A stretch of 64,000 nucleotides of DNA from Candidatus Chlorobium antarcticum (GCA_030765725.1 JAVCDF010000001.1:186001-250000); one strand, 5' to 3'; shown: positions 1 through 9,968, numbered from the stretch's first letter. The notes: a model not told the origin generated them from the sequence alone. Made by a program: numbers and translations.

Positions 1-943
1 GCCGGCGAAGATCTTCGCGGGCAATCGGACCCACCTCCACACCCGCCTCAAACGGGTCGCCCATGAGGGCGCTTTGCATGCGCTTCAAAAGAAGTGCTTC
101 AAATTCCGCCACCACCGCCTTGTGGACAATGAACCGCTTTGCTGCAATGCAGCTCTGTCCGCTATTGAGAAGACGGGACGCAACACAGTGGCTCACCGCA
201 GAGGCAATGTCGGCATCGTCCAGTACGATATAGGGATCACTGCCGCCAAGCTCCAGCACACTGCGTTTCAATGCACGGCCCGCCTTGGTTGCCACTGCAC
301 GGCCCGCCTCCGTACTGCCGGTTACCGATACGGCACTGACTGAAGGGTGGTCGATGATGAATCCTGTCAGCTGGTCTACATCTTCAAGATCAATATGAAT
401 GGCACGATAAAGATGTTCAGGAAATCCAGCCCTCCGGAACAGACTCTCCATGGCTATGGATGATCCTGTTACATTGGGGGCGTGCTTGAGCAAAACGCCA
501 TTGCCCGCCATGATTGCAGGCACGGCAAAACGAAACACCTGCCAAAAGGGGAAGTTCCACGGCATGACGCCAAGAACCAGCCCGATAGGCTCAAACTTTA
601 CAAGTCCCTGCATTCCGTCCACATCGGTCTCCTCAGGCTGCAGAAACTGTTCGGCGTGAAGGGCGTAGTAGTCGCATACCCATGCGGATTTCTTTACCTC
701 TGCCACTGCCTGCGAAAGCGGCTTGCCCATTTCACGGCTTATCAGTTCGGCATGCGCCTCAGCTTCCCGAATGAGCATTGCTGAAAGGCGCTGCATGCAC
801 TCCCGGCGATGCTTTGCATCCGTCATACGCCAGGCGCGGTAATCAGTGTCGGCAAGGGCAATAACCTCCCCAAGCTCCTCCTGGTTCATGGCGGGATAGC
901 TTGAAATAGGTTCTTCTGTCGATGGATTGATGGTGGTAATCAT
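1..943 (-). CDS. NAD(P)-dependent succinate-semialdehyde dehydrogenase-like protein (3' end outside window)
   Basis: Aldehyde dehydrogenase superfamily member that would oxidise a short semialdehyde to the acid, most like the YneI/Sad branch of succinate-semialdehyde dehydrogenases. The ATG at 943 opens a frame that runs without a stop through base 1, giving 314 residues of an expected ~455. Visible motifs are PWNFPFW (residues 128-134), the cofactor lysine in LLKHA (153), the general-base glutamate in LELGG (231) and the catalytic cysteine in SGQSC (265). It is the last gene of a minus-strand run with recG and rsgA, 107 bp after rsgA. The substrate is inferred from family resemblance only. 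Confidence 0.85.
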   Translation of the reverse strand, partial: MITTINPSTEEPISSYPAMNQEELGEVIALADTDYRAWRMTDAKHRRECMQRLSAMLIREAEAHAELISREMGKPLSQAVAEVKKSAWVCDYYALHAEQFLQPEETDVDGMQGLVKFEPIGLVLGVMPWNFPFWQVFRFAVPAIMAGNGVLLKHAPNVTGSSIAMESLFRRAGFPEHLYRAIHIDLEDVDQLTGFIIDHPSVSAVSVTGSTEAGRAVATKAGRALKRSVLELGGSDPYIVLDDADIASAVSHCVASRLLNSGQSCIAAKRFIVHKAVVAEFEALLLKRMQSALMGDPFEAGVEVGPIAREDLRR

Positions 944-1050
944 GGGTAGAAGGGCATTCATGGGTAACAGGTAGTAGGGAAACTGTAAAATAGGGCATTT
1001 TGTTGGTTTGAAAAAGCCTGAATTACTCCGAAGTGCGCCCGTTCCACCTC

Positions 1051-2010
1051 TCAATCGTCATCTTCCAGCGACTCATGGAGCAGCAGATAGCTTCCGTAGC
1101 GCGACGGGTCGATAAGGCCCTTTTCTACAGCGCTTCGGACAGCACATTCCGGTTCAACGGTATGGGAGCAGGAGGAGAATGCACACTCAGGCATGAAGGG
1201 AAGAAACTCGCTGAAATAAAATCGAAGATTCTCCTGGCTGATGCCCGAGAGGCTGAACTCCCTGATGCCCGGTGTATCAATAACGCGGCCGCCCGAGGGC
1301 AGGGTAAGCATTACCGATCGGCTTGTTGTATGCACCCCTTTGCCTGTTTTGAGGCTGGTTTCCGATGTCCTCAACCGCTCTTCTCCGAGCAGGAGGTTGA
1401 TGATAGTTGACTTGCCAACCCCCGAATGGCCGCTGAATGCCGACAGACAGCCGGAGAGAATATCCCGGAGTTCCTCAATGCCCGTCAGCTGAATGGCGCT
1501 GACATAACAGACGCGGCAACCAAGCCCTTCGTAGAGTTTCATCATACCCCGAACCGCACCACCGTCATCAAGGTCCATCTTGTTGACCACAATAACAGGA
1601 CGAAGCTGTTCAGATTCAGCAAACACAATGTACCGGTCTATGAGGCGCGGACTGAGGGGAGGATCGTAGGCCGACACCACAACCACAAGCTGGTCGATAT
1701 TGGCCGCAATGACCTGAATCTTCTCCCGGCTCCGGTTGCGGCGAAGGTCGCGTTTCCGGCAGAGCTGGCTGCGACGCTTCTCAACCGACACAATAATGGC
1801 TTCCGGCATCTCCTTGCCGCTGACCGAAAGACGGAGCTCCACCCTGTCGCCAACGGCCACAAGCGACTCATCGTCATTGCCAGACCGGGTCCCAGAAACG
1901 GTACGGCAGCGGTACAGGGTTCCCCCGTCGTCCTCAACGAGATATGAAGCTCCGGCAACTTCAACAACCATGCCAGACACTGCTTTTTCTTCCACGGCCG
2001 AAGCTTTCAT
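1051..2010 (-). CDS. rsgA: ribosome small subunit-dependent GTPase RsgA
   Basis: Circularly permuted GTPase that checks late 30S subunit maturation. It is 319 residues, normal for the family. An OB-fold-like N-terminus comes first, then the G motifs in permuted order: NKMD (143-146), SA (about 171), GHSGVGKS P-loop (194-201), DTPG (245-248). A C-terminal zinc knuckle follows (CAFSSCSH then ECAV), as in YjeQ/EngC proteins. It begins with ATG 36 bp after the recG stop and is probably cotranscribed with it. The permuted motif order makes the family assignment secure. Confidence 0.95.
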   Translation of the reverse strand: MKASAVEEKAVSGMVVEVAGASYLVEDDGGTLYRCRTVSGTRSGNDDESLVAVGDRVELRLSVSGKEMPEAIIVSVEKRRSQLCRKRDLRRNRSREKIQVIAANIDQLVVVVSAYDPPLSPRLIDRYIVFAESEQLRPVIVVNKMDLDDGGAVRGMMKLYEGLGCRVCYVSAIQLTGIEELRDILSGCLSAFSGHSGVGKSTIINLLLGEERLRTSETSLKTGKGVHTTSRSVMLTLPSGGRVIDTPGIREFSLSGISQENLRFYFSEFLPFMPECAFSSCSHTVEPECAVRSAVEKGLIDPSRYGSYLLLHESLEDDD

Positions 2011-2046
2011 TCCCTATTGTTGTGGTTTCCCTGTTTTTCGACCTCT

Positions 2047-4164
2047 CTATCCTATCTCTGCCAGAGTGTGCCGCTCATGCAGATGATGCATGTACCAGTC
2101 GCGAATCATCCTGTTCCCGGCCTCTGCAAGCTCTCCATCTTCGGCAGCAAGACTGAACGCCGCCTGGCGTGCAGACTGCATGATATCAAAATCTCTGGTC
2201 AGGTCAGCCATTTTTAATCCGCTGAAGGTGCCCGACTGCTCCTTGCCCAGCAGATTCCCGGCCCCCCGTATGGAGGCGTCTATCTCTGAAATCACAAATC
2301 CATCCGTTGTTGACGCCATCGCCTCAAGCCGCTCTCGCGCGTCGGAGGTCAGTTTTGCATGGAGCAGAAAACAGCTGGAGGAGTGAGTGCCACGGCCCAC
2401 CCTGCCCCTCAGCTGATGCAGCTGCGCAAGGCCGAACCGCTCGGCATGCATAATAACCATAACTGTGGCGTTCGCCACATCAACCCCAACCTCAATAACC
2501 GTGGTGCCCACAAGCAGGTCAAGCGAACCGCCGCGGAACTGATCCATAACCCCCTCTTTCATCTCCGGGGTCATCTGTCCATGAATAAGGCCAAGACGAA
2601 GGTCCGGGAAAACAGAAGCCGACAGCTCCTCAAAACTTTCAACCGCCGCCTTCAGGTCCATCTTTTCAGACTCCTCCACCAAAGGATAGACAATATAGCC
2701 CTGCCGCCCCGCCTTCACCTCGGAACGAAGAAACTCAAAAACACGCTCGCAGTCACCTTCCGGAGAAACAAAGGTGCGAATCGGGTGCCTGCCGGCAGGC
2801 ATTTCGCGTATGAGGGAAACATCCAGATCGCCGAACACCCCCATGGTGAGGGTTCGGGGAATGGGCGTTGCCGTCATGAGAAGAACATGCGGGCTCTGGG
2901 CTTTTTCCTGCAGAACCTTTCGCTGCAGAACGCCAAACCGGTGCTGCTCGTCAATAACCACCAGCCCCAGACTGTAAAAATCCACATCATGCTGAAGAAG
3001 GGCATGGGTTCCCACCGCAATGTGCGCCCCCCCTTCCCTAAGCTCCATAAGCAGCGCCTCACGAACTTTCTTGGGCTGACGGCCGGTCAAGAGAACTACC
3101 CGAATTCCAATCGGCTCAAACATCCGTTTCATTCCTAGCCAGTGCTGCACGGCCAGAATTTCGGTAGGCGCCATAAATACCGACTGCAGACCGTTATCGG
3201 CAGCAAGAGCCATGGCAAACATTGCAACAATGGTTTTGCCCGACCCCACATCGCCCTGCACCAGCCGCTGCATGGGACTGCCCTCTTTAAGGTCACGGTA
3301 GAGCTCACGGATGGCATTTTTCTGAGCACCGGTCAATGAATAGGGCAGAGCGGCATGAAGGGCGGCAGTAAAATCACCCGAATGGCTGAAACGCGCTGCC
3401 GTTCTAGTATGGTGAAGAGCGCGGCGGCGAAGAGCAAACGACAGCTGCACATAAAACAGCTCCGTCCACTTCATCCTGTACTCCGCCATTTGGAGCCGCT
3501 CGGGAGAAGAGGGCTGATGCAGTTCACGGTAGGCGGCGGAGAGAGGCATGAGGCCATGGGTATTGATAATCCCACTGCTGAGGTTCTCGGTGCCGCCCGG
3601 CTGCAGAATATTGAAAGCACGGGCAATAAGCCCCCGAAGCTGCCGAGAGGCAAGCCCCGAATGCTTCATTGCCTCGCTGGTAGGGTAGAGCGGAATGATT
3701 CTTCCCGTATTGAAAAGCTCCGCGTCGCTCCCCTCTGCCTCCCCGTCCCCCCCCTCTCTGCCAAGGCGGTCGAAATCGGGATGCTGCATCTGAGCCTGCC
3801 GGCCAAAATACCCAACCTTTCCATATACTGCCAGAATGTCGCCAGATACAATGGCGCGAGAGAAATACCGGGCTCCCCTGAACCAGGTCAAATCCAGCAC
3901 GCCAGACTGATCAGCCAGTTTTACCTTGAAACGGGCCGACCCCCGATGCCCCTGTTCAACACCAGCAGAGCGAACCGTCCCAACAACCGTCGCCATCTCC
4001 CCCATTCGAAGCCCGGCAATGCTGTTCATTGCCCGGCGGTCAAGGTAACGGCGCGGCCAGTAATCAAAAAGATCCGCAAGGGAGCTGATGCCGGCTTCGC
4101 GGAGAATGGCAAGTTTTTTTGGTCCAAGCCCCTTCAGGGACTCTAGGGAAAAATTATCCTGCAT
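2047..4164 (-). CDS. recG: ATP-dependent DNA helicase RecG
   Basis: Helicase that reverses stalled replication forks and migrates Holliday junctions. The N-terminal half is the wedge/OB region, beginning with a helix-hairpin-helix-like LKGLGPKK. The helicase core shows Walker A GDVGSGKT (about residue 305), DEQH box (about 405), the TATPIPRT motif and the QLRGRVGRG motif near residue 585. I chose the ATG at 4164 (705 aa); a TTG two codons upstream is possible but less likely. The divergent rpmE promoter lies directly upstream (4176-4204). Length and motif order are typical. Confidence 0.96.
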   Translation of the reverse strand: MQDNFSLESLKGLGPKKLAILREAGISSLADLFDYWPRRYLDRRAMNSIAGLRMGEMATVVGTVRSAGVEQGHRGSARFKVKLADQSGVLDLTWFRGARYFSRAIVSGDILAVYGKVGYFGRQAQMQHPDFDRLGREGGDGEAEGSDAELFNTGRIIPLYPTSEAMKHSGLASRQLRGLIARAFNILQPGGTENLSSGIINTHGLMPLSAAYRELHQPSSPERLQMAEYRMKWTELFYVQLSFALRRRALHHTRTAARFSHSGDFTAALHAALPYSLTGAQKNAIRELYRDLKEGSPMQRLVQGDVGSGKTIVAMFAMALAADNGLQSVFMAPTEILAVQHWLGMKRMFEPIGIRVVLLTGRQPKKVREALLMELREGGAHIAVGTHALLQHDVDFYSLGLVVIDEQHRFGVLQRKVLQEKAQSPHVLLMTATPIPRTLTMGVFGDLDVSLIREMPAGRHPIRTFVSPEGDCERVFEFLRSEVKAGRQGYIVYPLVEESEKMDLKAAVESFEELSASVFPDLRLGLIHGQMTPEMKEGVMDQFRGGSLDLLVGTTVIEVGVDVANATVMVIMHAERFGLAQLHQLRGRVGRGTHSSSCFLLHAKLTSDARERLEAMASTTDGFVISEIDASIRGAGNLLGKEQSGTFSGLKMADLTRDFDIMQSARQAAFSLAAEDGELAEAGNRMIRDWYMHHLHERHTLAEIG

Positions 4165-4175
4165 AGGCAATCAAA

Positions 4176-4204
4176 TTGTAACTGGACAGGAATTCTTGTA
4201 TATT
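4176..4204 (+). promoter_or_regulatory. predicted sigma-70 type promoter for rpmE-frr
   Basis: TTGTAA at 4176-4181 and TATATT at 4199-4204 are separated by exactly 17 bp. They lie 64 bp upstream of the rpmE ATG, in the gap between divergent recG and rpmE. The same hexamer type and spacing recur at other gene starts in this window. No transcript data. Confidence 0.6.
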
Positions 4205-4268
4205 AGCACCTTTCTTATTTTAATACCGGACACAACCATTTATTGTACGATAAAGTCAACGAAAAGTC

Positions 4269-4496
4269 ATGAAACAAGATATTCATCCCAAGTACACTGA
4301 GGTCACCGTCAACTGCGCCAACTGCGGCAACACCTTTGTAACCCGTTCAACACGGCCATCCATCAAGGTCGACATCTGTAGCAACTGCCATCCTTTCTAC
4401 ACCGGCAAGCAGACCCTTGTTGACACCGCCGGACGCGTCGACCGCTTCAACAAGCGTTTCGCAAAATCGACAGCATCACAGGCGCAGGCAAAATAA
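4269..4496 (+). CDS. rpmE: 50S ribosomal protein L31 (zinc-binding type)
   Basis: Large-subunit ribosomal protein at the central protuberance and intersubunit bridge. The 75-residue product starts MKQDIHPKY and carries two CxxC pairs (CANC near residue 16 and CSNC near residue 37), so it is the zinc-containing C+ form. The conserved HPFYTGKQ stretch follows. frr starts 24 bp downstream, so the two translation genes probably form an operon from the promoter at 4176-4204. Confidence 0.96.
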   Translation: MKQDIHPKYTEVTVNCANCGNTFVTRSTRPSIKVDICSNCHPFYTGKQTLVDTAGRVDRFNKRFAKSTASQAQAK

Positions 4497-4520
4497 AAGC
4501 ACCAATCCACAGGATTCACC

Positions 4521-5081
4521 ATGAGTGTCAGAGAAGTCATTCAGAAAAACGAGGCCAGACTCAAAAAAAGCATTGAAGCATTTCAGCATGAAATTGCTTC
4601 AATCCGCACAGGCAAGGCCACAACCGCCCTGCTCGACCGGGTCAAGGTAGAGGCATACGGCCAGCTGATGCCCCTCAAACAGGTGGGCAATGTCGGCATA
4701 GCCGATGTTCACACGCTTATGGTGCAAGTCTGGGACAAGTCAATGGTCGGCCCTACTGAAAAAGCGATCAGGAATGCCAGCCTCGGCCTCAACCCCGTAG
4801 CCGAAGGCCAGAGCATTCGGGTCTCCATCCCGCCTCTCACCGAAGAGCGGAGAAAAGAGTTTGTCAAGCTCACCAAGAAATACGGCGAAGACTCAAAAGT
4901 GTCACTCCGCAACCTTCGGCGCGACATGATCCAGGAGATAGAAAAGCTGGAGAAAGAGAAAACAATCGGCGAAGACGAACGAAACCGTGGGAAAAAAGAG
5001 GCTGACGAGCTTCTGCACAAGTTTGAAAAACAGATCAACGATCTGGTGTCTCATAAAGAAAAAGAGATCATGGAGGTGTAA
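4521..5081 (+). CDS. frr: ribosome recycling factor
   Basis: Works with EF-G to split the post-termination ribosome. At 186 residues it has the family's usual length, with the helical bundle segment near the N-terminus (SIRTGKA) and the conserved SIPPLTEERR loop near residue 101 leading into the long C-terminal helix of the three-helix domain. It starts at ATG 4521, 24 bp after rpmE. Its 3' end overlaps the convergent bchY by 14 bp, so the two genes share their terminal region. Confidence 0.97.
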   Translation: MSVREVIQKNEARLKKSIEAFQHEIASIRTGKATTALLDRVKVEAYGQLMPLKQVGNVGIADVHTLMVQVWDKSMVGPTEKAIRNASLGLNPVAEGQSIRVSIPPLTEERRKEFVKLTKKYGEDSKVSLRNLRRDMIQEIEKLEKEKTIGEDERNRGKKEADELLHKFEKQINDLVSHKEKEIMEV

Positions 5082-6330
5082 GGGTATTGCGGTTTCCCGT
5101 AAAATACTCCTTCATCGCACTGAAGCTCTCTTTCCCCTTCAAGAGCCCGCTTATCATGCCCAGCACCGCAGCGGCCCCGGTCGCGAAAAAGAGCGGTCGA
5201 GCTGAAATGTTATTGGTATAATAGATAGCTGGAATCCCCCGTTCCTTGGCGAAACTGTCCAGCGAAGTGGTGCCAATAACAAGATCGGGCTCCAAGCGCA
5301 GAACCGCTTCCATGTCATCCTCAAGATATTTTCTATAGCGAATTTCCGTACCCAGCATGCTGAGCACCCGGTGGTCGCCCTCGCCCAGCGCTGTCCGAGC
5401 AATTGAAGTGGAGGCATATGGTACCTCCAAACCTGCCTCAAGAAGCAGGCGGACAACCGGTAGCTCATTGCCCTCATAACCGGCAACAATCACCCTGCCG
5501 CTGAGCCCCCCGAACCGTCCCAGCACCTCGCGAACCTTCTCCGACTCCTCAAGAGCCACTGCTTCAACAGCTTCGCAGTCAAGATCCAGCGCCACCCCAA
5601 TATCGCGAATCCACTGGGCCGTAGCATTAGCGCCAATAGGGTTTCCTCCCACAATCTTCACCCCATGCTCCCGAAACAGCTCAACCGTTGTTCCATAAAA
5701 GGGGTGCAGCACGGCACAAGCCTCAGCCCGGCCGGCCTCAACATAGTCCTCAAGCGCCGTACCCGGCAAGGTCACTACCGACTGAACACCTATCTTCTGC
5801 AAAATGGAGCCAATAGTCATGGCGTCAAGCGGGAAAATCTCTCCCAGAACAACCAGCGATTTTTGTTTTCGGGACTCACCCAATGCACCGAACCGCTTCA
5901 GCAGCGTTGCCACGGCAACATCCTTGGCCTCCGGATGGGTTCGTATCTGAAATGCAGGGAGCCGCACAAGCAGCACCTCCGCATTGCCCACCTTGCGGGG
6001 AAGCAGCTCTTCGGCAATACCCGCGGTTTCAGCCACACAGGTGCTGACAACAGGAATAAACCGGACGGAAGGATCCAGGGCAATCTCCTCTATGGTGCAG
6101 CGGAGATCGTCTATCATGCTGCCACCTGAAATCTGCACATTCATCAGTTCGGGAGAGACAATGGACTTTCGGGCTGCATAAAAATGCGAAACAAAAGTAA
6201 GTCCATACAGGCATCCCTGGTCAGCCGCAAGGCAGACCTGAACTCCATCAATACGGGTCAGTACGCGCAGTCCCCCGAATGCGGGGCACATGGACTGCGG
6301 ATGAAGTGCGTTACATGCTTTTTTTTCCAT
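5068..6330 (-). CDS. bchY: chlorophyllide a reductase subunit Y (BchY)
   Basis: One of the two catalytic NifDK-like subunits of chlorophyllide a oxidoreductase (BchXYZ), which reduces ring B to the bacteriochlorin level needed for bacteriochlorophyll a. The 420-residue product opens with the BchY-typical HPQSMCPAFGGLRV followed by a cysteine-containing CLYGLTFVSHFY, regions expected to hold Fe-S ligand cysteines. bchX and bchZ are not in the window. The start overlaps the preceding double-HU/SPOR gene by 20 bp, so the pair is probably translated from one mRNA. It converges with frr. BchN or NifE-like assignments fit the N-terminus less well. Confidence 0.88.
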   Translation of the reverse strand: MEKKACNALHPQSMCPAFGGLRVLTRIDGVQVCLAADQGCLYGLTFVSHFYAARKSIVSPELMNVQISGGSMIDDLRCTIEEIALDPSVRFIPVVSTCVAETAGIAEELLPRKVGNAEVLLVRLPAFQIRTHPEAKDVAVATLLKRFGALGESRKQKSLVVLGEIFPLDAMTIGSILQKIGVQSVVTLPGTALEDYVEAGRAEACAVLHPFYGTTVELFREHGVKIVGGNPIGANATAQWIRDIGVALDLDCEAVEAVALEESEKVREVLGRFGGLSGRVIVAGYEGNELPVVRLLLEAGLEVPYASTSIARTALGEGDHRVLSMLGTEIRYRKYLEDDMEAVLRLEPDLVIGTTSLDSFAKERGIPAIYYTNNISARPLFFATGAAAVLGMISGLLKGKESFSAMKEYFTGNRNTLTPP

Positions 6331-7285
6331 TCGTCAGAACCTGTCTTGTTACTTCCTGAATATAAGGAACCGAAACAGCATTGTCCCCCAACGCCCTTAT
6401 TGCCGCCCTTGCACCGCTTCTGTCGACAAACCGCCCGATCCTGATGCGCCAGTATTTCACCCCGTTTGAATACGCAGGCCAGAGTGCCGTCTGAATCCCG
6501 ACGGAGTCCAACCGGCGAACCTCAAGACGAGCCTTCATTTCGCTGGTGTAGGTAGCAAGAATAACCGTGAACTCACCTGCATCAAGAAGCACCGGGTCCA
6601 CAGCAGCTGGCGGAGCGGGTGCCGGAACCGCCCTGTCCATGCTGTCGACCAACACGGATCGGGAGAGTGCTGGCAACTCGGGCTTCAAAGCCGGAACGCT
6701 GGACCCGACAGGGAAAAAGAAGAACGCCACCATAGCCAAAAAGGCAAGCACAAACACAGAAGCTGCAACAATTTTTGGAATGGCGGAGGGGCCGGCAGAC
6801 GATGATGGCATCCCCTTAAGGCCCTCATAGTCGCTGTTGAGAATTGAGATGATACCCTCATCCGCCGTAAATCCGTATCCTTTCCCTACGGAACCGAAGA
6901 CTCCAAAGCCGGCAAGGTGAAGGTCAAGCCGTTTCTTTCCGGCACGCGAAAACACCCGGCCCAGAGCCCAGGAAACTCTCTCAGCCTCCCCAGCCTCAAG
7001 ATGCATTCCGTTCAGAACAAGATGAAGAGTATCATCTTTGCCGCAGCGGGCTCGCCAAACAATGCTTTGTACGGGCGGAGCGTAAAACCATCCCTCTTCA
7101 CCCCGCTTCTTTTGGGGAGCCGTATACGCAACCGTGAACAGACCGAGTCCCTTCACGCCAAACCTGCCATGAAGAAGCAGTTCGCGCGACATCGAACCGG
7201 TAAATTCCTTCAGGAGATATGATGCACCCGAAGCATCAGTCTCCAACAGTTCCGTCAGTTCAGTTATGAGGGTATGGTCTGTCAT
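6311..7285 (-). CDS. membrane protein with two HU-like domains and a C-terminal SPOR domain
   Basis: Predicted cell-envelope protein of 324 residues. Two HU-like segments come first: residues ~5-75 with VKGLGLFTV, and ~95-165 with AGFGVFG and a FTADEG turn. A membrane span follows near 180-205 (VFVLAFLAMVAFFFF), then a proline-rich linker and a SPOR repeat (~250-320, FTVILATY to RIRIGRF) of the kind that binds denuded septal peptidoglycan. I chose ATG 7285 over an upstream GTG at 7330; a GGAGG lies 18 bases before the ATG. It overlaps bchY. Tandem HU plus SPOR architectures occur in Bacteroidetes/Chlorobi, but the function is unknown. Confidence 0.75.
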   Translation of the reverse strand: MTDHTLITELTELLETDASGASYLLKEFTGSMSRELLLHGRFGVKGLGLFTVAYTAPQKKRGEEGWFYAPPVQSIVWRARCGKDDTLHLVLNGMHLEAGEAERVSWALGRVFSRAGKKRLDLHLAGFGVFGSVGKGYGFTADEGIISILNSDYEGLKGMPSSSAGPSAIPKIVAASVFVLAFLAMVAFFFFPVGSSVPALKPELPALSRSVLVDSMDRAVPAPAPPAAVDPVLLDAGEFTVILATYTSEMKARLEVRRLDSVGIQTALWPAYSNGVKYWRIRIGRFVDRSGARAAIRALGDNAVSVPYIQEVTRQVLTNGKKSM

Positions 7286-7416
7286 GCGCGAAATATAACA
7301 CTTCCTCCTTAATTCCCCCCCCCACTCCACTCACAGCCAAAGGATGGGAGGGTGACCGATTTTTTCTTATTTAGAGGAAACAGCCCTTTTAAGACGCACT
7401 CTTCACTTTCCCAGCC

Positions 7417-8625
7417 ATGGCGCCCTCAATACTCTCGGTCAGCGAACTGACGCAGCAGATAAAACAGGAACTTGAAATCCTCTTTCCCAAAATTCAGGTT
7501 AAGGGAGAAATTTCAAATTTCAAGCACCACAGTTCAGGCCACATCTACATGACCCTGAAGGATGAAGGGGCGCAAATCCCTGCAGTTATATGGAAACATG
7601 CGGCGTCCCGGCTTACCTGCCGACCGGCAGATGGAATGAATGTGATTGCTGAAGGGAGAATAGAGGTCTATCCCCCATCGGGGCGCTATCAGCTCATCTG
7701 CACATCAATTACCGAGGAAGGAGAGGGCGCCCTGCAGCAGGCATTCGCAAAACTGCTTCAGAAACTTGCGGCAGCAGGATGGTTCGGCGATGAGCGGAAA
7801 AAACCGATTCCAAAAATCCCCAAAATCATCGGCCTTGTCACTTCGCCAACAGGCGCTGTCATAGAAGACATGGGCAAAGTGCTGCAACGGAGATTTCCCC
7901 CCGCCAACATTCTCCTTTTTCCGGCAAAAGTTCAGGGGAGAGACGCTGTCGACTCCCTCATCAGTGGCATCAACTGGTTCAACGCTCAGAAGAGCGGCCC
8001 ATATAGGCCTGATGTCATTATTATCGCCCGTGGTGGTGGGTCGCTTGAGGACCTGCAGGCGTTCAACGAAGAGAGGGTGGCTGAAGCCATTTTTAACTCC
8101 CAAATACCCGTCATCAGCGCCGTCGGCCATGAAACCGACTTCACAATCGCCGACATGGTGGCCGACCTTCGGGCCGGAACCCCTTCAATTGCGGCGGAAC
8201 TCGCAGTCCCCGACAGCCTGGAACTGCTGCGCCACATCGCATCTCTTGCAGCCACAAGAGAAAACCTTCTTAAGGCAAAAATTGACGGGGCCGAACGGGA
8301 AATAGAATCAATCTGCAGCAGCTACGCATTCAACCGCCCGATGCTCCAGATGCAGCAGTTCACCGAAGAGCTTGACGGCACGCTTAAGAGAATGGCGCGA
8401 ACCCTTGAAGGTAAACAGAGGGAAACCGGAATGCGTCTTGAATCAGCTACAAGGCATCTGGCGCTTCTCGACTACAGGAAAACACTTGAGCGGGGATATA
8501 CGATGGTCAGAAAGAATGGGAAAATGGTCACTTCAGCAAAACACCTGCACGCCGAAGAAACTGTAGACCTGCTCTTTCATGATGGAACGCTGCCGGCTGA
8601 AATCAGGAGCGGGCCCCGTCCCTGA
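7417..8625 (+). CDS. xseA: exodeoxyribonuclease VII large subunit
   Basis: Nuclease subunit that degrades single-stranded DNA together with XseB. The 402-residue protein has the N-terminal OB fold ([20 protein letters not shown]) and the core with [19 protein letters not shown] (about residues 205-217) and the [13 protein letters not shown] motif (~232-244), all diagnostic for XseA. The small subunit xseB is not adjacent. The 3' end overlaps convergent kdsB by 23 bp. Length is slightly below the E. coli protein (456 aa), with a shorter coiled-coil region. Confidence 0.96.
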   Translation: MAPSILSVSELTQQIKQELEILFPKIQVKGEISNFKHHSSGHIYMTLKDEGAQIPAVIWKHAASRLTCRPADGMNVIAEGRIEVYPPSGRYQLICTSITEEGEGALQQAFAKLLQKLAAAGWFGDERKKPIPKIPKIIGLVTSPTGAVIEDMGKVLQRRFPPANILLFPAKVQGRDAVDSLISGINWFNAQKSGPYRPDVIIIARGGGSLEDLQAFNEERVAEAIFNSQIPVISAVGHETDFTIADMVADLRAGTPSIAAELAVPDSLELLRHIASLAATRENLLKAKIDGAEREIESICSSYAFNRPMLQMQQFTEELDGTLKRMARTLEGKQRETGMRLESATRHLALLDYRKTLERGYTMVRKNGKMVTSAKHLHAEETVDLLFHDGTLPAEIRSGPRP

Positions 8626-9346
8626 GAATGGCCCGAACCAGCTCCAGATCTGCTGCGGTATTGACGCCAGGCTGATCGGCTGTAGTTGGTACACACCGAA
8701 TGCTGAACCCGTTTTCCAGCAGCCGAAGCTGCTCAAGCGACTCCGCCTCTTCCAGCATTGAGGGTGGCAGTGCGGCAAACTGCTGCAGCACATCCCTTCC
8801 GAACGCATACAGCCCCACATGGCGATAAAACACGAGAGAGGGGGAATGGTTACGCATAAATGGAACCGAGCTGCGCGAAAAATAGAGCGCGTTGCCGTTC
8901 CGGTCGAGCAGAGCCTTAACCACATGCGGGTCATCAATCTGCGCCCGTTCATCAGGGCCAAGCGCAAAAACAAGCGTGGAACAGTCTGGAGGATCGGCAG
9001 TAAAGAACGGACTCAGAACAAGGTCGATGGTATCCGGACTGATGAGTGGTTCATCACCCTGCAGGTTCACGAACACATCACCCTCAATGCTCCGTGCGGC
9101 CTCGGCAATCCGCTCTGTTCCGCAGCTCGCAGTGGGAGAGGTCATCACCACCTCGGCTCCCCGCTCTTCAAGCACAGAAGCTATTTCACGGCTGTCGGTA
9201 GCAACAACCACCCGTTCGGCAAGGGTTGAATGCATCGCCTGACGCCAGGTACGCACAATAAGAGGCTCGCCCTCAAGATCGGCAAGCATTTTCCGCTCAA
9301 GACGGCTGGATTCAAGCCGGGCGGGAATAAGAATGACTGCCTTCAT
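8603..9346 (-). CDS. kdsB: 3-deoxy-manno-octulosonate cytidylyltransferase
   Basis: Activates KDO with CTP to CMP-KDO for lipopolysaccharide inner core synthesis. The 247-residue sequence begins with the nucleotidyltransferase signature [24 protein letters not shown] lies near residue 95 and the H-x-G-LYAF motif near residue 175, matching KdsB. It is the last gene of gltA-gatC-yggU-kdsB, 30 bp after yggU. It implies a Gram-negative outer membrane with KDO, consistent with lptB at 55973. Confidence 0.95.
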   Translation of the reverse strand: MKAVILIPARLESSRLERKMLADLEGEPLIVRTWRQAMHSTLAERVVVATDSREIASVLEERGAEVVMTSPTASCGTERIAEAARSIEGDVFVNLQGDEPLISPDTIDLVLSPFFTADPPDCSTLVFALGPDERAQIDDPHVVKALLDRNGNALYFSRSSVPFMRNHSPSLVFYRHVGLYAFGRDVLQQFAALPPSMLEEAESLEQLRLLENGFSIRCVPTTADQPGVNTAADLELVRAILRDGARS

Positions 9347-9376
9347 GTATGCCTTTCAGATATATTGATCGTATGC

Positions 9377-9673
9377 TCACCAGCCAAGCCTGCCAAGCGC
9401 CAGCTCCGCTTCGCTGGAACTGACTCCATCAAGCATCACAGACTTGTTCCGAGAACTGCGACCCGAAACCACATGCACACGGCCATCGGCAATCCCAAAC
9501 ATGTCAGCAAACAGCCGGCAGCACTCCCTGTTGGCTGCGTCGTCCACAGGTGCGGCCTTCAGGGTGATTTTCAGCCCACCCGCATAGGGTTCGGAAACAG
9601 CGGTTTTGGAAGCTCGAGGATGCACTCTTACCGAAAAGACGGCATTTCCCTTCTTTTCACGAACGACAACCAC
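9377..9673 (-). CDS. DUF167 family protein (YggU)
   Basis: Small conserved protein of unknown function. The frame is open further upstream, but that part lies inside gatC. The GTG at 9673, 8 bp past the gatC stop and preceded by a GAGAGAGAG purine run, gives a 98-residue protein of the usual YggU size. It shows the family landmarks [22 protein letters not shown] and GRSSRNKSV. Its place between gatC and kdsB suggests translational coupling to gatC. No enzymatic activity can be assigned. Confidence 0.85.
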   Translation of the reverse strand: MVVVREKKGNAVFSVRVHPRASKTAVSEPYAGGLKITLKAAPVDDAANRECCRLFADMFGIADGRVHVVSGRSSRNKSVMLDGVSSSEAELALGRLGW

Positions 9674-9680
9674 CTCTCTC

Positions 9681-9968
9681 TCAGCCAAGTACCTTCGGAA
9701 CCCGGAAAAAACGGTCCTGGCTGTCGGGAGCGTTGCTGAGCGCGGCGGCGTTGGAAATCGACTCATGCGTCTCGTCGGCACGCAGCACATTCTTCTGGTC
9801 ATGAATGTTGCTCAGCGGAAGCACCCCTTCGGTATCAACCTCGTTGAGGGTATCAACATAGTGAAGAATGGTGTTGAGTTCGTCGGTCATCTTCAGCGCC
9901 TCATCTTCACTGAAACGCAGCCGGGCCAGTTCAGCTATATAGGTTACATCAGCTATGGTAACAGACAT
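9681..9968 (-). CDS. gatC: aspartyl/glutamyl-tRNA amidotransferase subunit C
   Basis: Small subunit of the GatCAB amidotransferase, which converts Glu-tRNA(Gln) and/or Asp-tRNA(Asn) to the amides. The 95-residue product shows the family pattern [16 protein letters not shown], then [19 protein letters not shown] and the RADE segment. gatA and gatB are not adjacent. It sits 32 bp downstream of gltA and is followed by yggU after 8 bp. Confidence 0.93.
   Translation of the reverse strand: MSVTIADVTYIAELARLRFSEDEALKMTDELNTILHYVDTLNEVDTEGVLPLSNIHDQKNVLRADETHESISNAAALSNAPDSQDRFFRVPKVLG

Noticed and set aside
2359-3138. 259-codon plus-strand ORF
   Set aside because: Lies entirely antisense to recG, whose helicase motifs are unmistakable; composition is rich in His/Arg/Asn as expected for a shadow frame.
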